From Bordetella genomosp. 10 (GTDB lineage Bacteria > Pseudomonadota > Gammaproteobacteria > Burkholderiales > Burkholderiaceae_B), in the NCBI RefSeq assembly GCF_002261225.1, contig NZ_NEVM01000001.1:2046001-2110000 (forward strand): a stretch of 64,000 bases of DNA, written 5' to 3'. Shown piece by piece: positions 17,293 through 29,874 of the stretch. Positions within the stretch are counted from its first letter, which is position 1. Every line of letters starts with the position of its first letter. Made by a program: the position numbers and the translations under genes. The notes under the pieces are model-generated. The model was not told the origin of the DNA and did not search any database. It worked only from the letters and a program-made list of their open reading frames with translations.

Positions 17293-17331
17293 TTCAGATA
17301 AATGATGGCGCGTAAGCTGCACTTATCTGAA
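17293..17331. promoter_or_regulatory. widely spaced inverted repeat TTCAGATAA...TTATCTGAA
   Basis: Two perfect 9-bp arms (17293-17301 and 17323-17331) are separated by 21 bases and end ten bases before the MFS start codon. The arms are about three helical turns apart (centre to centre 30 bp), which suits two dimers on one DNA face or an mRNA hairpin covering the start region. Confidence 0.45.
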
Positions 17332-17341
17332 TGCGAGAAGG

Positions 17342-18694
17342 ATGTTGCCCATGGATGGGTCGACGACATCGAGCCCGGCGAGGGCGGGACACGAGGAAGC
17401 GGGGCGCGACGGGACGGCACGCAACGGGGCTGCGCGCAATGGAGCAGCGCAGAACGAAGCAGCCCGGAACGAAGTTGGGCGCGGCGAGGCCAGGCACCCC
17501 GCCGCGCCAAGCGTCGCCTGGGGCATCGTCAGCGGCTTCAGCGCCAGCCTGGTCGGCATCGGTCTGGCGCGCTTCGCCTATACGCCCTTGCTGCCGGCCA
17601 TCGTCGACGCGCACTGGTTCGCGCCGTCGGTGGCCGCGTACCTGGGCGCGGCCAATTTGGCGGGCTATCTGGCCGGCGCCCTGGCGGGCCGGCCCCTGGC
17701 GGCCCGCGCGTCGAACGCCGTCGTCCTGCGCGCCATGATGGCGCTGGCGTCCGCCGCTTTCTTCGCCTGCGCCTATCCGGTGTCCTTCGCCTGGTTCTTC
17801 GCGTGGCGCTTTCTCGCCGGCCTGGCGGGCGGCGCTCTCATGGTGCTGGCCGCGCCCGCCGTGCTGCCGTTGGCGCCACCCTCACGGCGCGGGCTGGCGG
17901 GCGGGATCATCTTCACGGGCGTGGGGGTGGGCATCGCGCTGTCCGGCACGCTGGTGCCGCTGTGGCTGCGGCACGGGCTGGGCGCGACGTGGCTGGGCCT
18001 GGGCGGCTTGTCCCTGTTGCTGACGGCGATCGCCTGGAAGGGCTGGCCGGCGGGCGACACCCGTCCGGCCGGGCCGGCGGCGCCGGTCCATCGCCACGCC
18101 CCGGCGCCGCCGGGACGGACCTTGCGCGCCCTGTATGCCGAGTACGCGCTGAATGCCGCCGGCTGGGTGCCGCACATGATCTTTCTGGTCGACTTCGTCG
18201 CGCACGGCCTGGGCAAGGGCTTGCAGGCGGGCGCGGCGTACTGGGTGCTGTTCGGCATCGGCGCGACGGTGGGACCGGTATTGGCGGGACTGCTCGCCGA
18301 CAAGGTGGGATTCGCCTGGGCCTTGCGCCTGGCCTTCGTGCTGGAGACGTTCGCGGTGCTCGCGCCCGCCCTGGGCTGGGGCGAAGCTTGGCTGGTTGCC
18401 TCCAGCGTGGTGGTGGGGGCCTTCGTCACCGGCACCGTTCCACTGGTCCTGGGGCGCGTGCATGAACTGCTGGCGCATCATCCCGCGCGGCAAGGGCCGG
18501 CCTGGCGGACGGCGACGGTGGGCTTCGCGCTCTTCCAGGCCGTGGCCGCGTATGGGCTTTCCTTCCTCTTTTCCAGCAACGGCCACGACTACGCGCAGTT
18601 GTTCTATCTCGGCGCCGCCGCCATGGCGCTGGCCTTGCTGATCGACCTCACGGTGGCCGTGGGCGCACGCGGCGAAACGCGCCGCGCGGCTTGA
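17342..18694 (+). CDS. YbfB/YjiJ-type MFS transporter with low-complexity N-terminus
   Basis: A 450-residue membrane protein. The core from about residue 57 (SVAWGIVSGFSASLVGIGLARFAYTPLLP) is typical of the YbfB/YjiJ MFS family with twelve predicted helices. Ahead of it lie about 55 residues of hydrophilic low-complexity sequence in which A-R/Q-N-G/E-A units repeat. The ATG at 17342 follows GAGAAGG closely; a second in-frame ATG at 17351 is also possible. Substrate unknown. Divergent LysR gene and shared operators suggest substrate-induced expression. Confidence 0.88.
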   Translation: MLPMDGSTTSSPARAGHEEAGRDGTARNGAARNGAAQNEAARNEVGRGEARHPAAPSVAWGIVSGFSASLVGIGLARFAYTPLLPAIVDAHWFAPSVAAYLGAANLAGYLAGALAGRPLAARASNAVVLRAMMALASAAFFACAYPVSFAWFFAWRFLAGLAGGALMVLAAPAVLPLAPPSRRGLAGGIIFTGVGVGIALSGTLVPLWLRHGLGATWLGLGGLSLLLTAIAWKGWPAGDTRPAGPAAPVHRHAPAPPGRTLRALYAEYALNAAGWVPHMIFLVDFVAHGLGKGLQAGAAYWVLFGIGATVGPVLAGLLADKVGFAWALRLAFVLETFAVLAPALGWGEAWLVASSVVVGAFVTGTVPLVLGRVHELLAHHPARQGPAWRTATVGFALFQAVAAYGLSFLFSSNGHDYAQLFYLGAAAMALALLIDLTVAVGARGETRRAA

Positions 18695-18702
18695 AGATAC
18701 TT

Positions 18703-19377
18703 CTAGTTCGCCACGCCGGGCAGCACGCCCGCGATGGCCGCCCACAGCTCCCGCGGGTGGTCGGCCATTGCGTCGGCTTCCCACAGCGTGACGTCTTCGT
18801 CCCCGCCCAGATAACCGTAGGCGGCGGCGATGGCGGGCATGCCGGCGGCGTGCGCGGCCTGCACGTCGCGCAGGTCGTCGCCGACGTAGACGCAGCGGTC
18901 CGGCGTGTAGCCGGCGGTCTTGGCGGCGTGCAGCAGGGGATCGGGGTAGGGCTTGGCGCGGCCGACGGTATCGCCGCAGACCAGCACGGCCATGGATTGC
19001 GCCAGCCCCAGGTGGACCACCACCGGTTCGGCCAGATAGGTCACCTTGTTGGTGACGATGCCCCAGGCGTGGCCGCGCGCCTCGATGTCGCGCAGCAATT
19101 CCGCGATGCCGGGAAACAGTTGGCTGTGCACGGTCGAACTGGCGGCGTAGTCCGCCAGGAACTGGGTCCGCGTCGCCTCGAATTCGGGATGGTCCGGCAA
19201 CATGCCCAAGGCCACGCGCAGCAGGCCGCGCGCGCCCTGCGAGGCCACGGGGCGCAGGATCTCGAAGGGCATCGGTTCCAGCCCGCGCCGGGTGCGTTGC
19301 AGATTGGCCGCGGCCGCCAGGTCGGGCGCCGTGTCGGCCAGCGTGCCGTCGAAGTCGAAAAGAATCAGCGCCTTCAT
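18703..19377 (-). CDS. gph: phosphoglycolate phosphatase-like HAD hydrolase
   Basis: A 224-residue haloacid-dehalogenase-fold phosphatase. The nucleophile motif [10 protein letters not shown] (D8, D10) is followed by a helical cap and by ITNKV-like and [17 protein letters not shown] motifs. It overlaps ubiG by four bases, an arrangement common in proteobacteria, where the protein is annotated Gph or the MupP N-acetylmuramate 6-phosphate phosphatase. The choice between these two substrates cannot be made from sequence alone. Confidence 0.9.
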   Translation of the reverse strand: MKALILFDFDGTLADTAPDLAAAANLQRTRRGLEPMPFEILRPVASQGARGLLRVALGMLPDHPEFEATRTQFLADYAASSTVHSQLFPGIAELLRDIEARGHAWGIVTNKVTYLAEPVVVHLGLAQSMAVLVCGDTVGRAKPYPDPLLHAAKTAGYTPDRCVYVGDDLRDVQAAHAAGMPAIAAAYGYLGGDEDVTLWEADAMADHPRELWAAIAGVLPGVAN

Positions 19378-20090
19378 TTGCGGGTCGCCATCAGGTAGTT
19401 GACCGAGGTGTCGCCGGACAGCCCGTAGGCCTTGGTGAACGGGTTGTATTGCATCCCGGACATGCGCACGGCGGTCAGGCCGGACTGCCGCACCGCCGCC
19501 GCCAGCTCGCTGGGCTTGATGAAACTTTCATAGCTGTGCGTCCCGCGCGGCAGCAGCCGCAGGACGTGCTCGGCGCCGACGATGGCGTAGAGGAAGGACT
19601 TGGGATTGCGGTTCAATGTGGAAAAAAATACCCAACCGCCGGGTTTGGCCAGCTCGGCGCAGGCGCGCACGATGGACGCCGGATCCGGCACGTGTTCCAG
19701 CATTTCCATGCAGGTCACGACGTCGTAACGCTCGGGCTGTTCGCGCGCCAGATCTTCCACCGGCACGGCGCGGTACTCCACCTTCACGCCGGACTCCAGC
19801 CCGTGCAATCGCGCCACTTTCAGCGATTTTTCAGCAAGATCGATGCCGGTTACCGTCGCGCCGGCAGCCGCCATGCTTTCGGCCAGGATGCCGCCGCCGC
19901 AGCCCACATCGAGCACCTGCTTGCCGGCCAGGCTGCCGGCGATCTCCTGGATCCAGCCCAGGCGCAGGGGATTGATGGCGTGCAGCGGCGCGAATTCGCT
20001 GTCCGGATCCCACCAGCGCGCCGCCAGGGCGCTGAATTTGGCCAATTCGGCCTGGTCGACATTCACGTGGGATTCAGTAGAGGTGCTCAT
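19374..20090 (-). CDS. ubiG: ubiquinone biosynthesis O-methyltransferase
   Basis: UbiG performs both O-methylations of the ubiquinone ring using S-adenosylmethionine. The 238-residue protein has the SAM-binding motif [35 protein letters not shown] near the N-terminus and [11 protein letters not shown], all typical of UbiG. I chose ATG at 20090 ([13 protein letters not shown]) over the upstream ATG at 20144, whose 18 extra residues are not family-like. Stop overlaps the gph start. Confidence 0.96.
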   Translation of the reverse strand: MSTSTESHVNVDQAELAKFSALAARWWDPDSEFAPLHAINPLRLGWIQEIAGSLAGKQVLDVGCGGGILAESMAAAGATVTGIDLAEKSLKVARLHGLESGVKVEYRAVPVEDLAREQPERYDVVTCMEMLEHVPDPASIVRACAELAKPGGWVFFSTLNRNPKSFLYAIVGAEHVLRLLPRGTHSYESFIKPSELAAAVRQSGLTAVRMSGMQYNPFTKAYGLSGDTSVNYLMATRK

Positions 20091-20144
20091 CGCTATCCGG
20101 AAAAGAAATCTGCCGCCAATTATATAGAGCGAGGCCGCCGGCAT

Positions 20145-20176
20145 CCCGCTTCCGGCAAGGCCCGTGCCGAAGCGGG
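20145..20176. terminator. inverted repeat between ompA terminator and ubiG
   Basis: CCCGCTTCCGGCA and TGCCGAAGCGGG form a 12-bp stem with one bulge and a 7-base loop. It lies just downstream of the ompA terminator on the minus strand and may back up transcription stop or mark a repeat. Confidence 0.45.
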
Positions 20177-20178
20177 AA

Positions 20179-20209
20179 TAAAAAAAGGCCCCGCGTATGC
20201 GAGGCCTTT
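20179..20209 (-). terminator. rho-independent terminator of ompA
   Basis: On the minus strand, AAAGGCC-T-CGC, loop ATAC, GCG-G-GGCCTTT is followed by further T residues (A-run at 20179-20186 on the plus strand). It lies 37 bases past the ompA stop and separates it from ubiG. Confidence 0.9.
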
Positions 20210-20245
20210 GATTCGTAGCGACCGGCGCTACGGCGGTAATCGCAA

Positions 20246-20833
20246 TTACTTGCGGGTACCGACGATTTCGATCTCCACGCGGCGGTTCTGAGCACGACCT
20301 TCCTTGGTCTTGTTCGTCGCCACGGGCTGGCTCTTGCCCTTGCCTTCCGTGTAGATACGGTTGGGATCGATGCCCTTGCTGACCAGGTACGACTTGACCG
20401 CGGCGGCGCGGCGCTCGGACAGCTTCTGGTTGTAGGCAACGGTACCGATCGAGTCGGTGTGGCCCACGGCAATGATGGTTTCCAGATCGATGCTGCGAGC
20501 TTGCGTAGCCACCTGATCCAGGAGCTGACGGCCTTCCGGCTTCAGCGTCGCCTTGTCGAAATCGAAGAAGGTGTCGGCGTTGAAAACAACCTTGCTCGCC
20601 ATCGGGGTCGGAGCGGCCGGCTTGGCAGCTTGGGCGACCGGCACGCCATCACAACCGGGGATGCCGGTCGCGGGGGTCCAGAACGCATCGCGCCAGCACA
20701 GTTCGTTCGTGCCGTTCTTCCAGACGTCGCCGAAAGGATTGCGCCAGTTGTCCACGGTCTGGGCCGAGGCTGCACCGGAGGCCGTGACGGCGGCAAAGGC
20801 AAGCGCCAGAGCGAATTTGGAGGGTTTGTTCAT
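20246..20833 (-). CDS. ompA: OmpA-family outer membrane protein
   Basis: A 195-residue exported protein. The signal peptide is residues 1-24 (cleavage after [10 protein letters not shown]). A short N-terminal part with two cysteines (about C46 and C61) precedes an OmpA C-terminal peptidoglycan-binding domain from about residue 80: [33 protein letters not shown] (D127 and the Arg pair near 141), and [10 protein letters not shown]. The beta-barrel of enterobacterial OmpA is absent, as is usual for the small Bordetella OmpA. The start at 20833 follows GAGGAGAAAC. A strong promoter and a terminator flank the gene, so it is probably monocistronic and highly expressed. Confidence 0.95.
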   Translation of the reverse strand: MNKPSKFALALAFAAVTASGAASAQTVDNWRNPFGDVWKNGTNELCWRDAFWTPATGIPGCDGVPVAQAAKPAAPTPMASKVVFNADTFFDFDKATLKPEGRQLLDQVATQARSIDLETIIAVGHTDSIGTVAYNQKLSERRAAAVKSYLVSKGIDPNRIYTEGKGKSQPVATNKTKEGRAQNRRVEIEIVGTRK

Positions 20834-20908
20834 GTTTCTCCTCGTTGAGCTTGAAGCTGGATAAGTGACTCGCAGCGAACCCCCGCCGCATATCAGGAAA
20901 ACGGGGCC

Positions 20909-20937
20909 AGTATAGCAACGCCAAAAAACGACTTCAA
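20909..20937 (-). promoter_or_regulatory. ompA: sigma-70-type promoter of ompA
   Basis: On the minus strand TTGAAG (20937-20932), a 17-bp spacer and TATACT (20914-20909) match the -35/-10 consensus in 4/6 and 5/6 positions. Start of transcription would be near 20902, giving a leader of about 70 bases. Confidence 0.8.
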
Positions 20938-21365
20938 AGGTATCGCGACTGGGTTTCCTGCGTGCTGGAAACAATCTTAAGGCATTTGTCGTGCACTGGC
21001 AGGCGCATTCATGCCCGAGACGGCCATTTCGCGGCCCAGGGCTGGCGCGATGTTGGTTTTAGGCAACAGGCGCAAGGGGGGAAACGATGGGCAGCGCACG
21101 GGTATTTCGTTACAGCCGGGGAGCCTGCAAGAGGGGGCGCAGTGTGACACGTCCGACAGGTTCGGGAAAGGGGGCGGCGCGGCCGCGTTGGCGTTCATGC
21201 AACGAAGACGGGCAGGACGGCGGGGTGGCGGCCGTTCCGCCGCCCGGCGAATACGCCGGAATAGGGGGCACGGATAGGGAGCACGGAGAAGGCCCCGGAT
21301 ACGAGCCATGGATAAGGTCAAGAATAGGACCACATCGGAACCATATAGGGGCCATTTGGCGGAGT

Positions 21366-21374
21366 GATAGAATT
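21366..21374 (+). promoter_or_regulatory. gyrA: extended -10 promoter element of gyrA
   Basis: TGATAGAAT is an extended -10 element (TGn plus TAGAAT) about 65 bases upstream of the gyrA start. No good -35 hexamer is found at the proper distance, which extended -10 promoters can do without. Confidence 0.45.
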
Positions 21375-21438
21375 TCCTGTTTGCCGCCCCTCGGGGCGCG
21401 CCCGCCTTTTACGCTTCCGTCCCTACGTACATATATAT

Positions 21439-24125
<2,687 letters not shown>

Positions 24126-24129
<4 letters not shown>

Positions 24130-25259
24130 TAAGTCGTCCCTGGAATTTTTCGGCGGGACCTTCGGCGTTGCCGGAGGCGGTGTTGCGGCAGGCGGCCGAG
24201 GAAATGCTCGACTGGCACGGCAGCGGCATGTCTGTCATGGAAATGAGCCATCGCGGCAAGCAGTTCGTGCAGATCTGCGACGAGGCGGAAGCCGACCTGC
24301 GCGAACTCCTGGGCGCGCCTTCCGACTACGCCATCCTGTTCATGCAGGGCGGCGCGTCGGGCGAGAACGCCATCATCCCGATGAACCTGATCAACCGCCG
24401 CGGCAGCGGCAAGGCGGACTTCGTGCTGACCGGCCAATGGTCGGTGAAGTCGCACAAGGAAGCCGTGCGCTATGGCGACGTGGCCATCGCCGCCAGCAGC
24501 GGCAGCGAAACCACGCTGGACGGCCAGGCATTCAAGCCCTGGACCTGGGTGCCGGCGGTGGAGGACTGGCAGGTGCGCAAGGACGCGGCATACCTGCACT
24601 TCTGCAGCAACGAGACCATAGGCGGGGTCGAGTTCAACGACTGGCCCACGCCGGAAAGCCTGGGCGCGCCGGACGTGCCGCTGGTGGTCGACGCCTCCTC
24701 GCACTTCCTGTCGCGTCCCATGGACGTGACGCGCGCCGGCCTGGTCTTCGCCGGGGCGCAGAAGAACGCCGGGCCGGCCGGCGTCACCATCATGATGGTA
24801 CGGCGCGACCTGATCGGCCACGCCCTGCCCATCTGCCCCTCGGCCTTCGACTACGTCAACGTCGCCGCCGAGCATTCGCGCTACAACACGCCGCCGACCT
24901 ACGCGATCTATATCGCCGGCCTGGTCTTCAAGTGGATCAAGGCGCAGGGCGGGGTGGCGGCGCTGGAAAAGGCCAATATCGAGAAGGCCGATCTGCTCTA
25001 CGGCTACCTGGACAGCACGTCCTTCTATCGCAATCCGGTCCACGCGCCCGTGCGTTCGCGCATGAACGTGCCTTTCATCCTGCACGACGAATCGCTCAAC
25101 GACGCCTTCCTCAAGGGCGCCGAAGCGGCCGGCCTGCTGGCGCTGAAGGGCCACAAGAGCGTGGGCGGCATGCGCGCCTCCATCTACAACGCCGTGCCCT
25201 TGCAGGCGATCCAGGACCTGGTTGCCTACCTGCGCGATTTCGAGCAACGCCATGGATGA
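24126..25259 (+). CDS. serC: phosphoserine aminotransferase
   Basis: SerC makes 3-phosphoserine in serine synthesis and 4-phosphohydroxythreonine for pyridoxal phosphate synthesis. The 377-residue protein starts with [14 protein letters not shown] and has [21 protein letters not shown] and the PLP lysine in [12 protein letters not shown] (about K213). It overlaps gyrA by four bases and pheA by eight, so it is in one transcript with the aromatic amino acid genes. Confidence 0.97.
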
Positions 25260-26337
25260 AGCCCTCGCCGCCAAGTTGAAGCCGCTGCGCGAACGCATCG
25301 ATTCCCTCGACGCGCAGATCCTGGACCTGCTGACGCAGCGCGCGCGCGCGGCGCAGGAAGTGGGCGACGTCAAGCACGCCTTCCACGCGGACGGCCCGGT
25401 GCTGCGTCCCGACCGCGAGGCCGAAGTCATCCGGCGGCTGCAGGCGCTGAACCAGGGGCCCTTGCCCGGCTCGGCGATCTCCGCCCTGTGGACCGAAATC
25501 ATTTCGGCCTGCCGGGGCCTGGAGCAGGGCCTGACCGTGGCCTTCCTCGGCCCGGAAGGCTCCTATTCGGAACAGGCGGCGATGGAGCAGTTCGGCCACG
25601 CGGTCAACAAGCTGGCGTGTCCGTCGTTCGACGAAGTATTCCGCGCGGTCGAGGCCGGGCAGGCCGACGTCGGCGTGGTGCCGGTGGAGAACTCCACCGA
25701 AGGCGCCGTCAACCGCACCCTGGACCTGCTGCTGAACACGCCCCTGAAGGTAATGGGCGAGCGCTCGCTGCTGATCCGCCACTGCCTGATGAGCCAGGGC
25801 GGCTCGCTGGACGGCGTGCGCACCATCATGGCCCATCCGCAGGCGCTGGCGCAGTGCCAGGGCTGGCTCAACCGCAATTGCCCGCAACTGGGGCGCGCCG
25901 CCGCGTCCAGCAATGCCGAGGCCGCGCGCGTGGCCTCGCAGGACCCCACCGTCGCCGCCATCGCCGGCGAGTCGGCGGCCGCCGCCTGGGGGCTGCGCAT
26001 CGCCAGCGCCGGCATCCAGGACGACGCGCAGAACCGCACGCGCTTCCTGGTCATCGGCAATATCGCCACCCTGCCCACCGGCAAGGACAAGAGCAGCCTG
26101 ATCCTGGCGGTGCCCAACCGCGCGGGCGCGGTGTACGACATGCTCGCGCCGCTGGCCGAGAACAAGGTGTCGATGACCCGCTTCGAATCGCGGCCGGCGC
26201 GCACCGGCCAGTGGGAATACTATTTCTACGTCGACGTGCTCGGCCACGCCGGCGAGCCCCACGTGGCGCGCGCCTTCGCGGCGTTGCAGGCGCAAGCGGC
26301 ATTTTTCAAACTGCTCGGCTCCTATCCGGCGCAGTAG
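25252..26337 (+). CDS. pheA: bifunctional chorismate mutase / prephenate dehydratase
   Basis: The 361-residue protein links three parts: an AroQ-type chorismate mutase (about 1-95, [23 protein letters not shown]), a prephenate dehydratase domain (about 97-275, [15 protein letters not shown] and the catalytic NRTRFLVIG motif) and an ACT domain (about 280-361) with the phenylalanine-sensing ESRP motif. It makes phenylpyruvate from chorismate and should be feedback-inhibited by phenylalanine. The ATG at 25252 overlaps serC. Confidence 0.97.
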   Translation: MDEALAAKLKPLRERIDSLDAQILDLLTQRARAAQEVGDVKHAFHADGPVLRPDREAEVIRRLQALNQGPLPGSAISALWTEIISACRGLEQGLTVAFLGPEGSYSEQAAMEQFGHAVNKLACPSFDEVFRAVEAGQADVGVVPVENSTEGAVNRTLDLLLNTPLKVMGERSLLIRHCLMSQGGSLDGVRTIMAHPQALAQCQGWLNRNCPQLGRAAASSNAEAARVASQDPTVAAIAGESAAAAWGLRIASAGIQDDAQNRTRFLVIGNIATLPTGKDKSSLILAVPNRAGAVYDMLAPLAENKVSMTRFESRPARTGQWEYYFYVDVLGHAGEPHVARAFAALQAQAAFFKLLGSYPAQ

Positions 26338-26379
26338 CTCTCCCTCCGGCACCGTCCGTCCCTTATCTCCGGCAAGTCC

Positions 26380-27501
26380 ATGACGACCGATAACAATACC
26401 TACGACGCTCCCGCGCATGTCACCGCCATCGCTCCCTACCAGGCGGGCAAGCCCATCGAGGAACTGGCGCGCGAATTCGGGCTGGACCCGGCGCGCATCG
26501 TCAAGCTGGCGTCCAACGAGAACCCGCTGGGCATTCCCGAGTCGGCGCGCCAGGCCATGCTCAAGGCGGCGGGCGGCCTGGGCCGCTATCCGGACCCCAA
26601 CGGTTTCGACCTGAAGTCGGCGCTGTCCAGGCGCTACAGCCTGCCGCTGGAATGGATCACGCTGGGCAACGGCTCGAACGACATCCTCGAACTGGTGGCC
26701 CTGGCCTTGCTGGACGAGGGCACCTCGGCGGTCTACGCGCAGCATTCCTTCGCGGTCTACCGCCTGGCGACGCAGGCGCGCGGCGCCCGCCACATCGTGG
26801 TGCCGGCGCGCGACTACGGCCATGACCTGGACGCCATGCTGGCGGCCATCGAGGCCGATACGCGCGTCGTCTTCATCGCCAACCCGAACAATCCCACCGG
26901 CACCTTCCAGCCGGCCGCGCGCATCGAGGCCTTCCTGGAGCAGGTGCACGCGCGCCACGGCAACCACGTGGTGGTGGTGCTGGACGAGGCCTACAACGAA
27001 TACCTGGATCCGGAACTGCGCTTCGACAGCACCATGTGGGTCAAGCGTTTCCCCAACCTGGTGGTGTCGCGCACCTTCTCCAAGGCCTATGGGCTGGCGG
27101 GCCTGCGCGTGGGCTTCGCCGCCGCGCAGCCGGGGCTGACCGACATCCTCAACCGCGTGCGTCAGCCTTTCAACGTGAACTCGTTGGCCCAGGCTGCCGC
27201 CATCGCGGCCCTGGCCGACACCGAGTTCCAGGCCCGTTCCTACCAGATCAACAAGGAAGGCAAGGCGCAGCTCTGCAAGGCCTTCGACGCGCTCGGCCTG
27301 AAGTACGTGCCCAGCTACGGCAATTTCGTGCTGGTGCACGTGGGCGACGCCCCGCGCATCAACCTGGAACTGCTCAAGCGCGGCGTCATCGTGCGGCCGG
27401 TGGCCGGCGACGGCCTGCCGGAGTTCCTGCGCGTGAGCATCGGCCTGCCGGAAGAGAACGAAACGTTCATCGCGGCGCTCAAGCAGATCCTGCAATCATG
27501 A
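26380..27501 (+). CDS. hisC: histidinol-phosphate aminotransferase
   Basis: A 373-residue class I/II PLP aminotransferase. Family motifs: KLASNENPLGIPESA, NGSNDILEL, FIANPNNPTG, VLDEAYNEY and the PLP lysine in SRTFSKAYGLAGLRVG (K235). It lies between pheA and tyrA, away from a histidine operon, so it is probably a HisC paralogue that also or mainly transaminates aromatic keto acids, as known for such supraoperons in beta- and gammaproteobacteria. That dual role is inference. Four-base overlap with tyrA. Confidence 0.93.
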   Translation: MTTDNNTYDAPAHVTAIAPYQAGKPIEELAREFGLDPARIVKLASNENPLGIPESARQAMLKAAGGLGRYPDPNGFDLKSALSRRYSLPLEWITLGNGSNDILELVALALLDEGTSAVYAQHSFAVYRLATQARGARHIVVPARDYGHDLDAMLAAIEADTRVVFIANPNNPTGTFQPAARIEAFLEQVHARHGNHVVVVLDEAYNEYLDPELRFDSTMWVKRFPNLVVSRTFSKAYGLAGLRVGFAAAQPGLTDILNRVRQPFNVNSLAQAAAIAALADTEFQARSYQINKEGKAQLCKAFDALGLKYVPSYGNFVLVHVGDAPRINLELLKRGVIVRPVAGDGLPEFLRVSIGLPEENETFIAALKQILQS

Positions 27502-28382
27502 GCGAGGCGCGTCCGCCCATCCCGGTGCTGGCGGTGGTGGGCGTCGGGCTGATCGGCGGTTCCTACGCGGCGGCGCTGCGCCGCGCCGGCCACGTCGGCC
27601 GCGTGCTGGGCGTGGGCCGCAACGCGAAATCGCTGACGCGCGCCTATGAACTGGGCCTGATCGACGACAGCGCCACGGCCGCCGAGGCGGCGGCGCAGGC
27701 CGACCTCGTCATGCTGGCCGCGCCGGTCGGCGCCATGGCCCAGGTGCTGGCGGAAATGCGCCCGCACCTGAAGCCGGGCGCGGTCGTCACCGATGCCGGC
27801 AGCACCAAGGCCGAGGTCGTGCAGGCCGCGCGCGCCGCGCTGGGCGAGCGCATCGCCTGCTTCGTGCCGGGCCATCCCATCGCCGGCGCCGAGCGTGTCG
27901 GCCCGGACGCCGCGGATGCGGAGCTCTATGCCGGCCGCAACGTCATCCTGACGCCCCTGGCGGAAAACGATCCACGCGACGTCGCCCGGGTGCGCGCGTC
28001 CTGGGAGGCCTGCGGCGCCCGCGTGCACGAAATGGACGTGGCGTCGCACGACCGCGTGCTGGGCTCCGTCAGCCACATGCCGCATTTCCTGGCGTCGGTC
28101 TATGTCGCGCAGGTCGCGCGCAGCGAGGACGCCGCCGAGCGCCTGGCCCTGGCCGGCTCGGGATTTCGGGATTTCACGCGCATCGCCGCCGGTTCGACGG
28201 AGATGTGGCGCGACATATTTCTTTCCAACCGCGATGCGATGATGGCCGAGCTTGCCGCCCTGCGCGCGGTGCTGGACAGCGCCGAGCAGGCCCTGGACCG
28301 GCGCGACGGCGCCGCCCTGGAGGCGTTGCTGGAAGAAGCCGCGCTTTGCCGGCGCGGTTGGAAATTGGGGGGTACGAAATGA
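27498..28382 (+). CDS. tyrA: prephenate/arogenate dehydrogenase
   Basis: A 294-residue NAD(P)-dependent dehydrogenase for tyrosine synthesis. The Rossmann motif [19 protein letters not shown] lies at 13-31; other family segments are [20 protein letters not shown] and [16 protein letters not shown]. There is no fused chorismate mutase domain. It overlaps hisC and aroA by four bases each, which implies coupled translation. Confidence 0.95.
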   Translation: MSEARPPIPVLAVVGVGLIGGSYAAALRRAGHVGRVLGVGRNAKSLTRAYELGLIDDSATAAEAAAQADLVMLAAPVGAMAQVLAEMRPHLKPGAVVTDAGSTKAEVVQAARAALGERIACFVPGHPIAGAERVGPDAADAELYAGRNVILTPLAENDPRDVARVRASWEACGARVHEMDVASHDRVLGSVSHMPHFLASVYVAQVARSEDAAERLALAGSGFRDFTRIAAGSTEMWRDIFLSNRDAMMAELAALRAVLDSAEQALDRRDGAALEALLEEAALCRRGWKLGGTK

Positions 28383-29725
28383 ACAGTCTGTCTTATCTGG
28401 ACCTGCCGCATGCCGCGCAGGCGCGCGGCACGGTGGCCATGCCGGGCTCCAAGAGTATTTCGAACCGCGTGCTGCTGCTGGCCGCGCTGGCGCGGGGAAC
28501 GACGGAGATCACCGGGTTGCTGGACTCCGACGACACGCGGGTGATGCTGGCGGCGCTGCGCGCGCTGGGCGTGGACGTGGCGGAGCAGGGCGGCGGCCGC
28601 GTGACGGTGCAGGGCGCCGGCCGCTTCCCGGCGATTTCGGCCGACCTGTTCCTGGGCAACGCGGGCACCGCCATGCGGCCCCTGACCGCCGCGCTGGCGC
28701 TGATGGGCGGCGACTACCGGATGTCCGGCGTTCCGCGCATGCACGAGCGTCCCATCGGCGACCTGGTCGAGGCCTTGCGCGAACTGGGCGCCACGATCGA
28801 ATACACCGGCCAGCCGGGCTACCCGCCGCTGCGCATCGGCGCGGCCAGCCTGCGCGCCGGCCAGGCCGCGCGCATGCCCGGCAACGTCTCCAGCCAGTTC
28901 CTGACGGCCTTGCTGCTGGCCTCGCCCGTCCTGACGGCGACCACCGGCCAGCCCCTGGTCATCGACATCGTCGGCGACCTGATTTCCAAGCCCTATATCG
29001 AGATCACGCTCAACCTGATGGCGCGCTACGGCGTGCGGGTGGCGCGCGAGGGCTGGAGCCGCTTCACCGTCCCGGCCGACGCCCGTTACGTCAGCCCCGG
29101 CCGCATCGCCGTCGAGGGCGACGCCTCGTCGGCCTCGTATTTCCTGGCCCTGGGCGCGGTGGGCGGCGGTCCGGTGCGGGTCACCGGCGTCGGCCGCGAC
29201 AGCATCCAGGGCGACATCGCCTTCGCCGACACGCTGGAATCCATGGGCGTGCGCATCGAGAGCGGGCCGGACTGGATCGAGGCCAGCGGCGTGCAGGTGG
29301 CCCGCGGCGGCAAGCTGCGGGCCTTCGACGCCGATTTCAACCTGATCCCCGACGCCGCCATGACCGCGGCCGCGCTGGCCCTGTTCGCCGACGGCCCTTG
29401 CCGCCTGCGCAACATCGGTAGCTGGCGCGTCAAGGAGACCGACCGCATCCACGCCATGCAGACCGAGCTGGAGAAGCTCGGCGCCACGGTCGAATCGGGG
29501 CCGGACTGGCTGCGGGTGACGCCGCCGGCGCCCGGCGCCTGGCGTGACGCGCACATCGGGACGTGGGATGATCACCGGATGGCCATGAGCATGTCCCTGG
29601 CCGCATTCGGGCCGGCCGCCGTGCGCATCCTGGATCCGGGTTGCGTCAGCAAGACCTTCCCGACGTATTTCGACGTCTATGCCGCCCTGGTGGGCGGCGC
29701 GGATCAGCCGGGGGGCATGCCATGA
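28379..29725 (+). CDS. aroA: 3-phosphoshikimate 1-carboxyvinyltransferase (EPSP synthase)
   Basis: AroA joins shikimate 3-phosphate and PEP in the shikimate pathway. The 448-residue protein shows class I features: [10 protein letters not shown] with the conserved lysine (K25), [39 protein letters not shown] and the DDHRMAMS motif. It overlaps tyrA by four bases. Its stop codon ends on the first base of a tandem repeat that bridges to cmk. Confidence 0.97.
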   Translation: MNSLSYLDLPHAAQARGTVAMPGSKSISNRVLLLAALARGTTEITGLLDSDDTRVMLAALRALGVDVAEQGGGRVTVQGAGRFPAISADLFLGNAGTAMRPLTAALALMGGDYRMSGVPRMHERPIGDLVEALRELGATIEYTGQPGYPPLRIGAASLRAGQAARMPGNVSSQFLTALLLASPVLTATTGQPLVIDIVGDLISKPYIEITLNLMARYGVRVAREGWSRFTVPADARYVSPGRIAVEGDASSASYFLALGAVGGGPVRVTGVGRDSIQGDIAFADTLESMGVRIESGPDWIEASGVQVARGGKLRAFDADFNLIPDAAMTAAALALFADGPCRLRNIGSWRVKETDRIHAMQTELEKLGATVESGPDWLRVTPPAPGAWRDAHIGTWDDHRMAMSMSLAAFGPAAVRILDPGCVSKTFPTYFDVYAALVGGADQPGGMP

Positions 29726-29874
29726 GCGCGCCGGGCCGCCCCAAGCGCGAATCCTCCCTCGGGGAGGGGGTCGCGCAGCGACAGGAGGGTAGTCCAGCGA
29801 GCGCGCCGGGCCGCCCCAAGCGCGAATCCTCCCCCGGGGAGGAGGTCGCGCAGCGACAGGAGGGCACGCAATGA
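29722..29874 (+). CDS. repeat-encoded mini-ORF coupled to aroA and cmk
   Basis: A 50-codon open frame made almost wholly of the repeat. Its ATG overlaps the aroA stop (ATGA at 29722-29725) and its TGA overlaps the cmk start (ATGA at 29871-29874). The product would contain two copies of [21 protein letters not shown], hydrophilic and probably disordered. No family is recognised. It may exist only to keep ribosomes moving across the junction; whether it is translated is unknown. Confidence 0.45.
   Translation: MSAPGRPKRESSLGEGVAQRQEGSPASAPGRPKRESSPGEEVAQRQEGTQ
29725..29865 (+). repeat. tandem pair of the 66-bp two-hairpin repeat between aroA and cmk
   Basis: Copies at about 29725-29790 and 29800-29865 match those at 6709-6849, with the same 75-bp period and the same joint: the last base of the upstream TGA is the first base of the repeat. 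In the second copy a T-to-C change turns the first hairpin into CCTCCCC-C-GGGGAGG, so pairing is kept or improved. The terminal GGAGG lies seven bases before the cmk ATG and serves as its ribosome binding site. Confidence 0.92.

Larger units (their letters stand above)
20834..21438. other. intergenic region between ompA and gyrA
   Basis: This 605-base region holds the ompA promoter on the minus strand (20909-20937) and a probable gyrA promoter near 21366-21374. The part between about 20960 and 21340 holds no gene I can support; short open frames there have no family resemblance or ribosome binding site. The stretch 21255-21335 contains several loose GGATA-like repeats. Confidence 0.5.
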
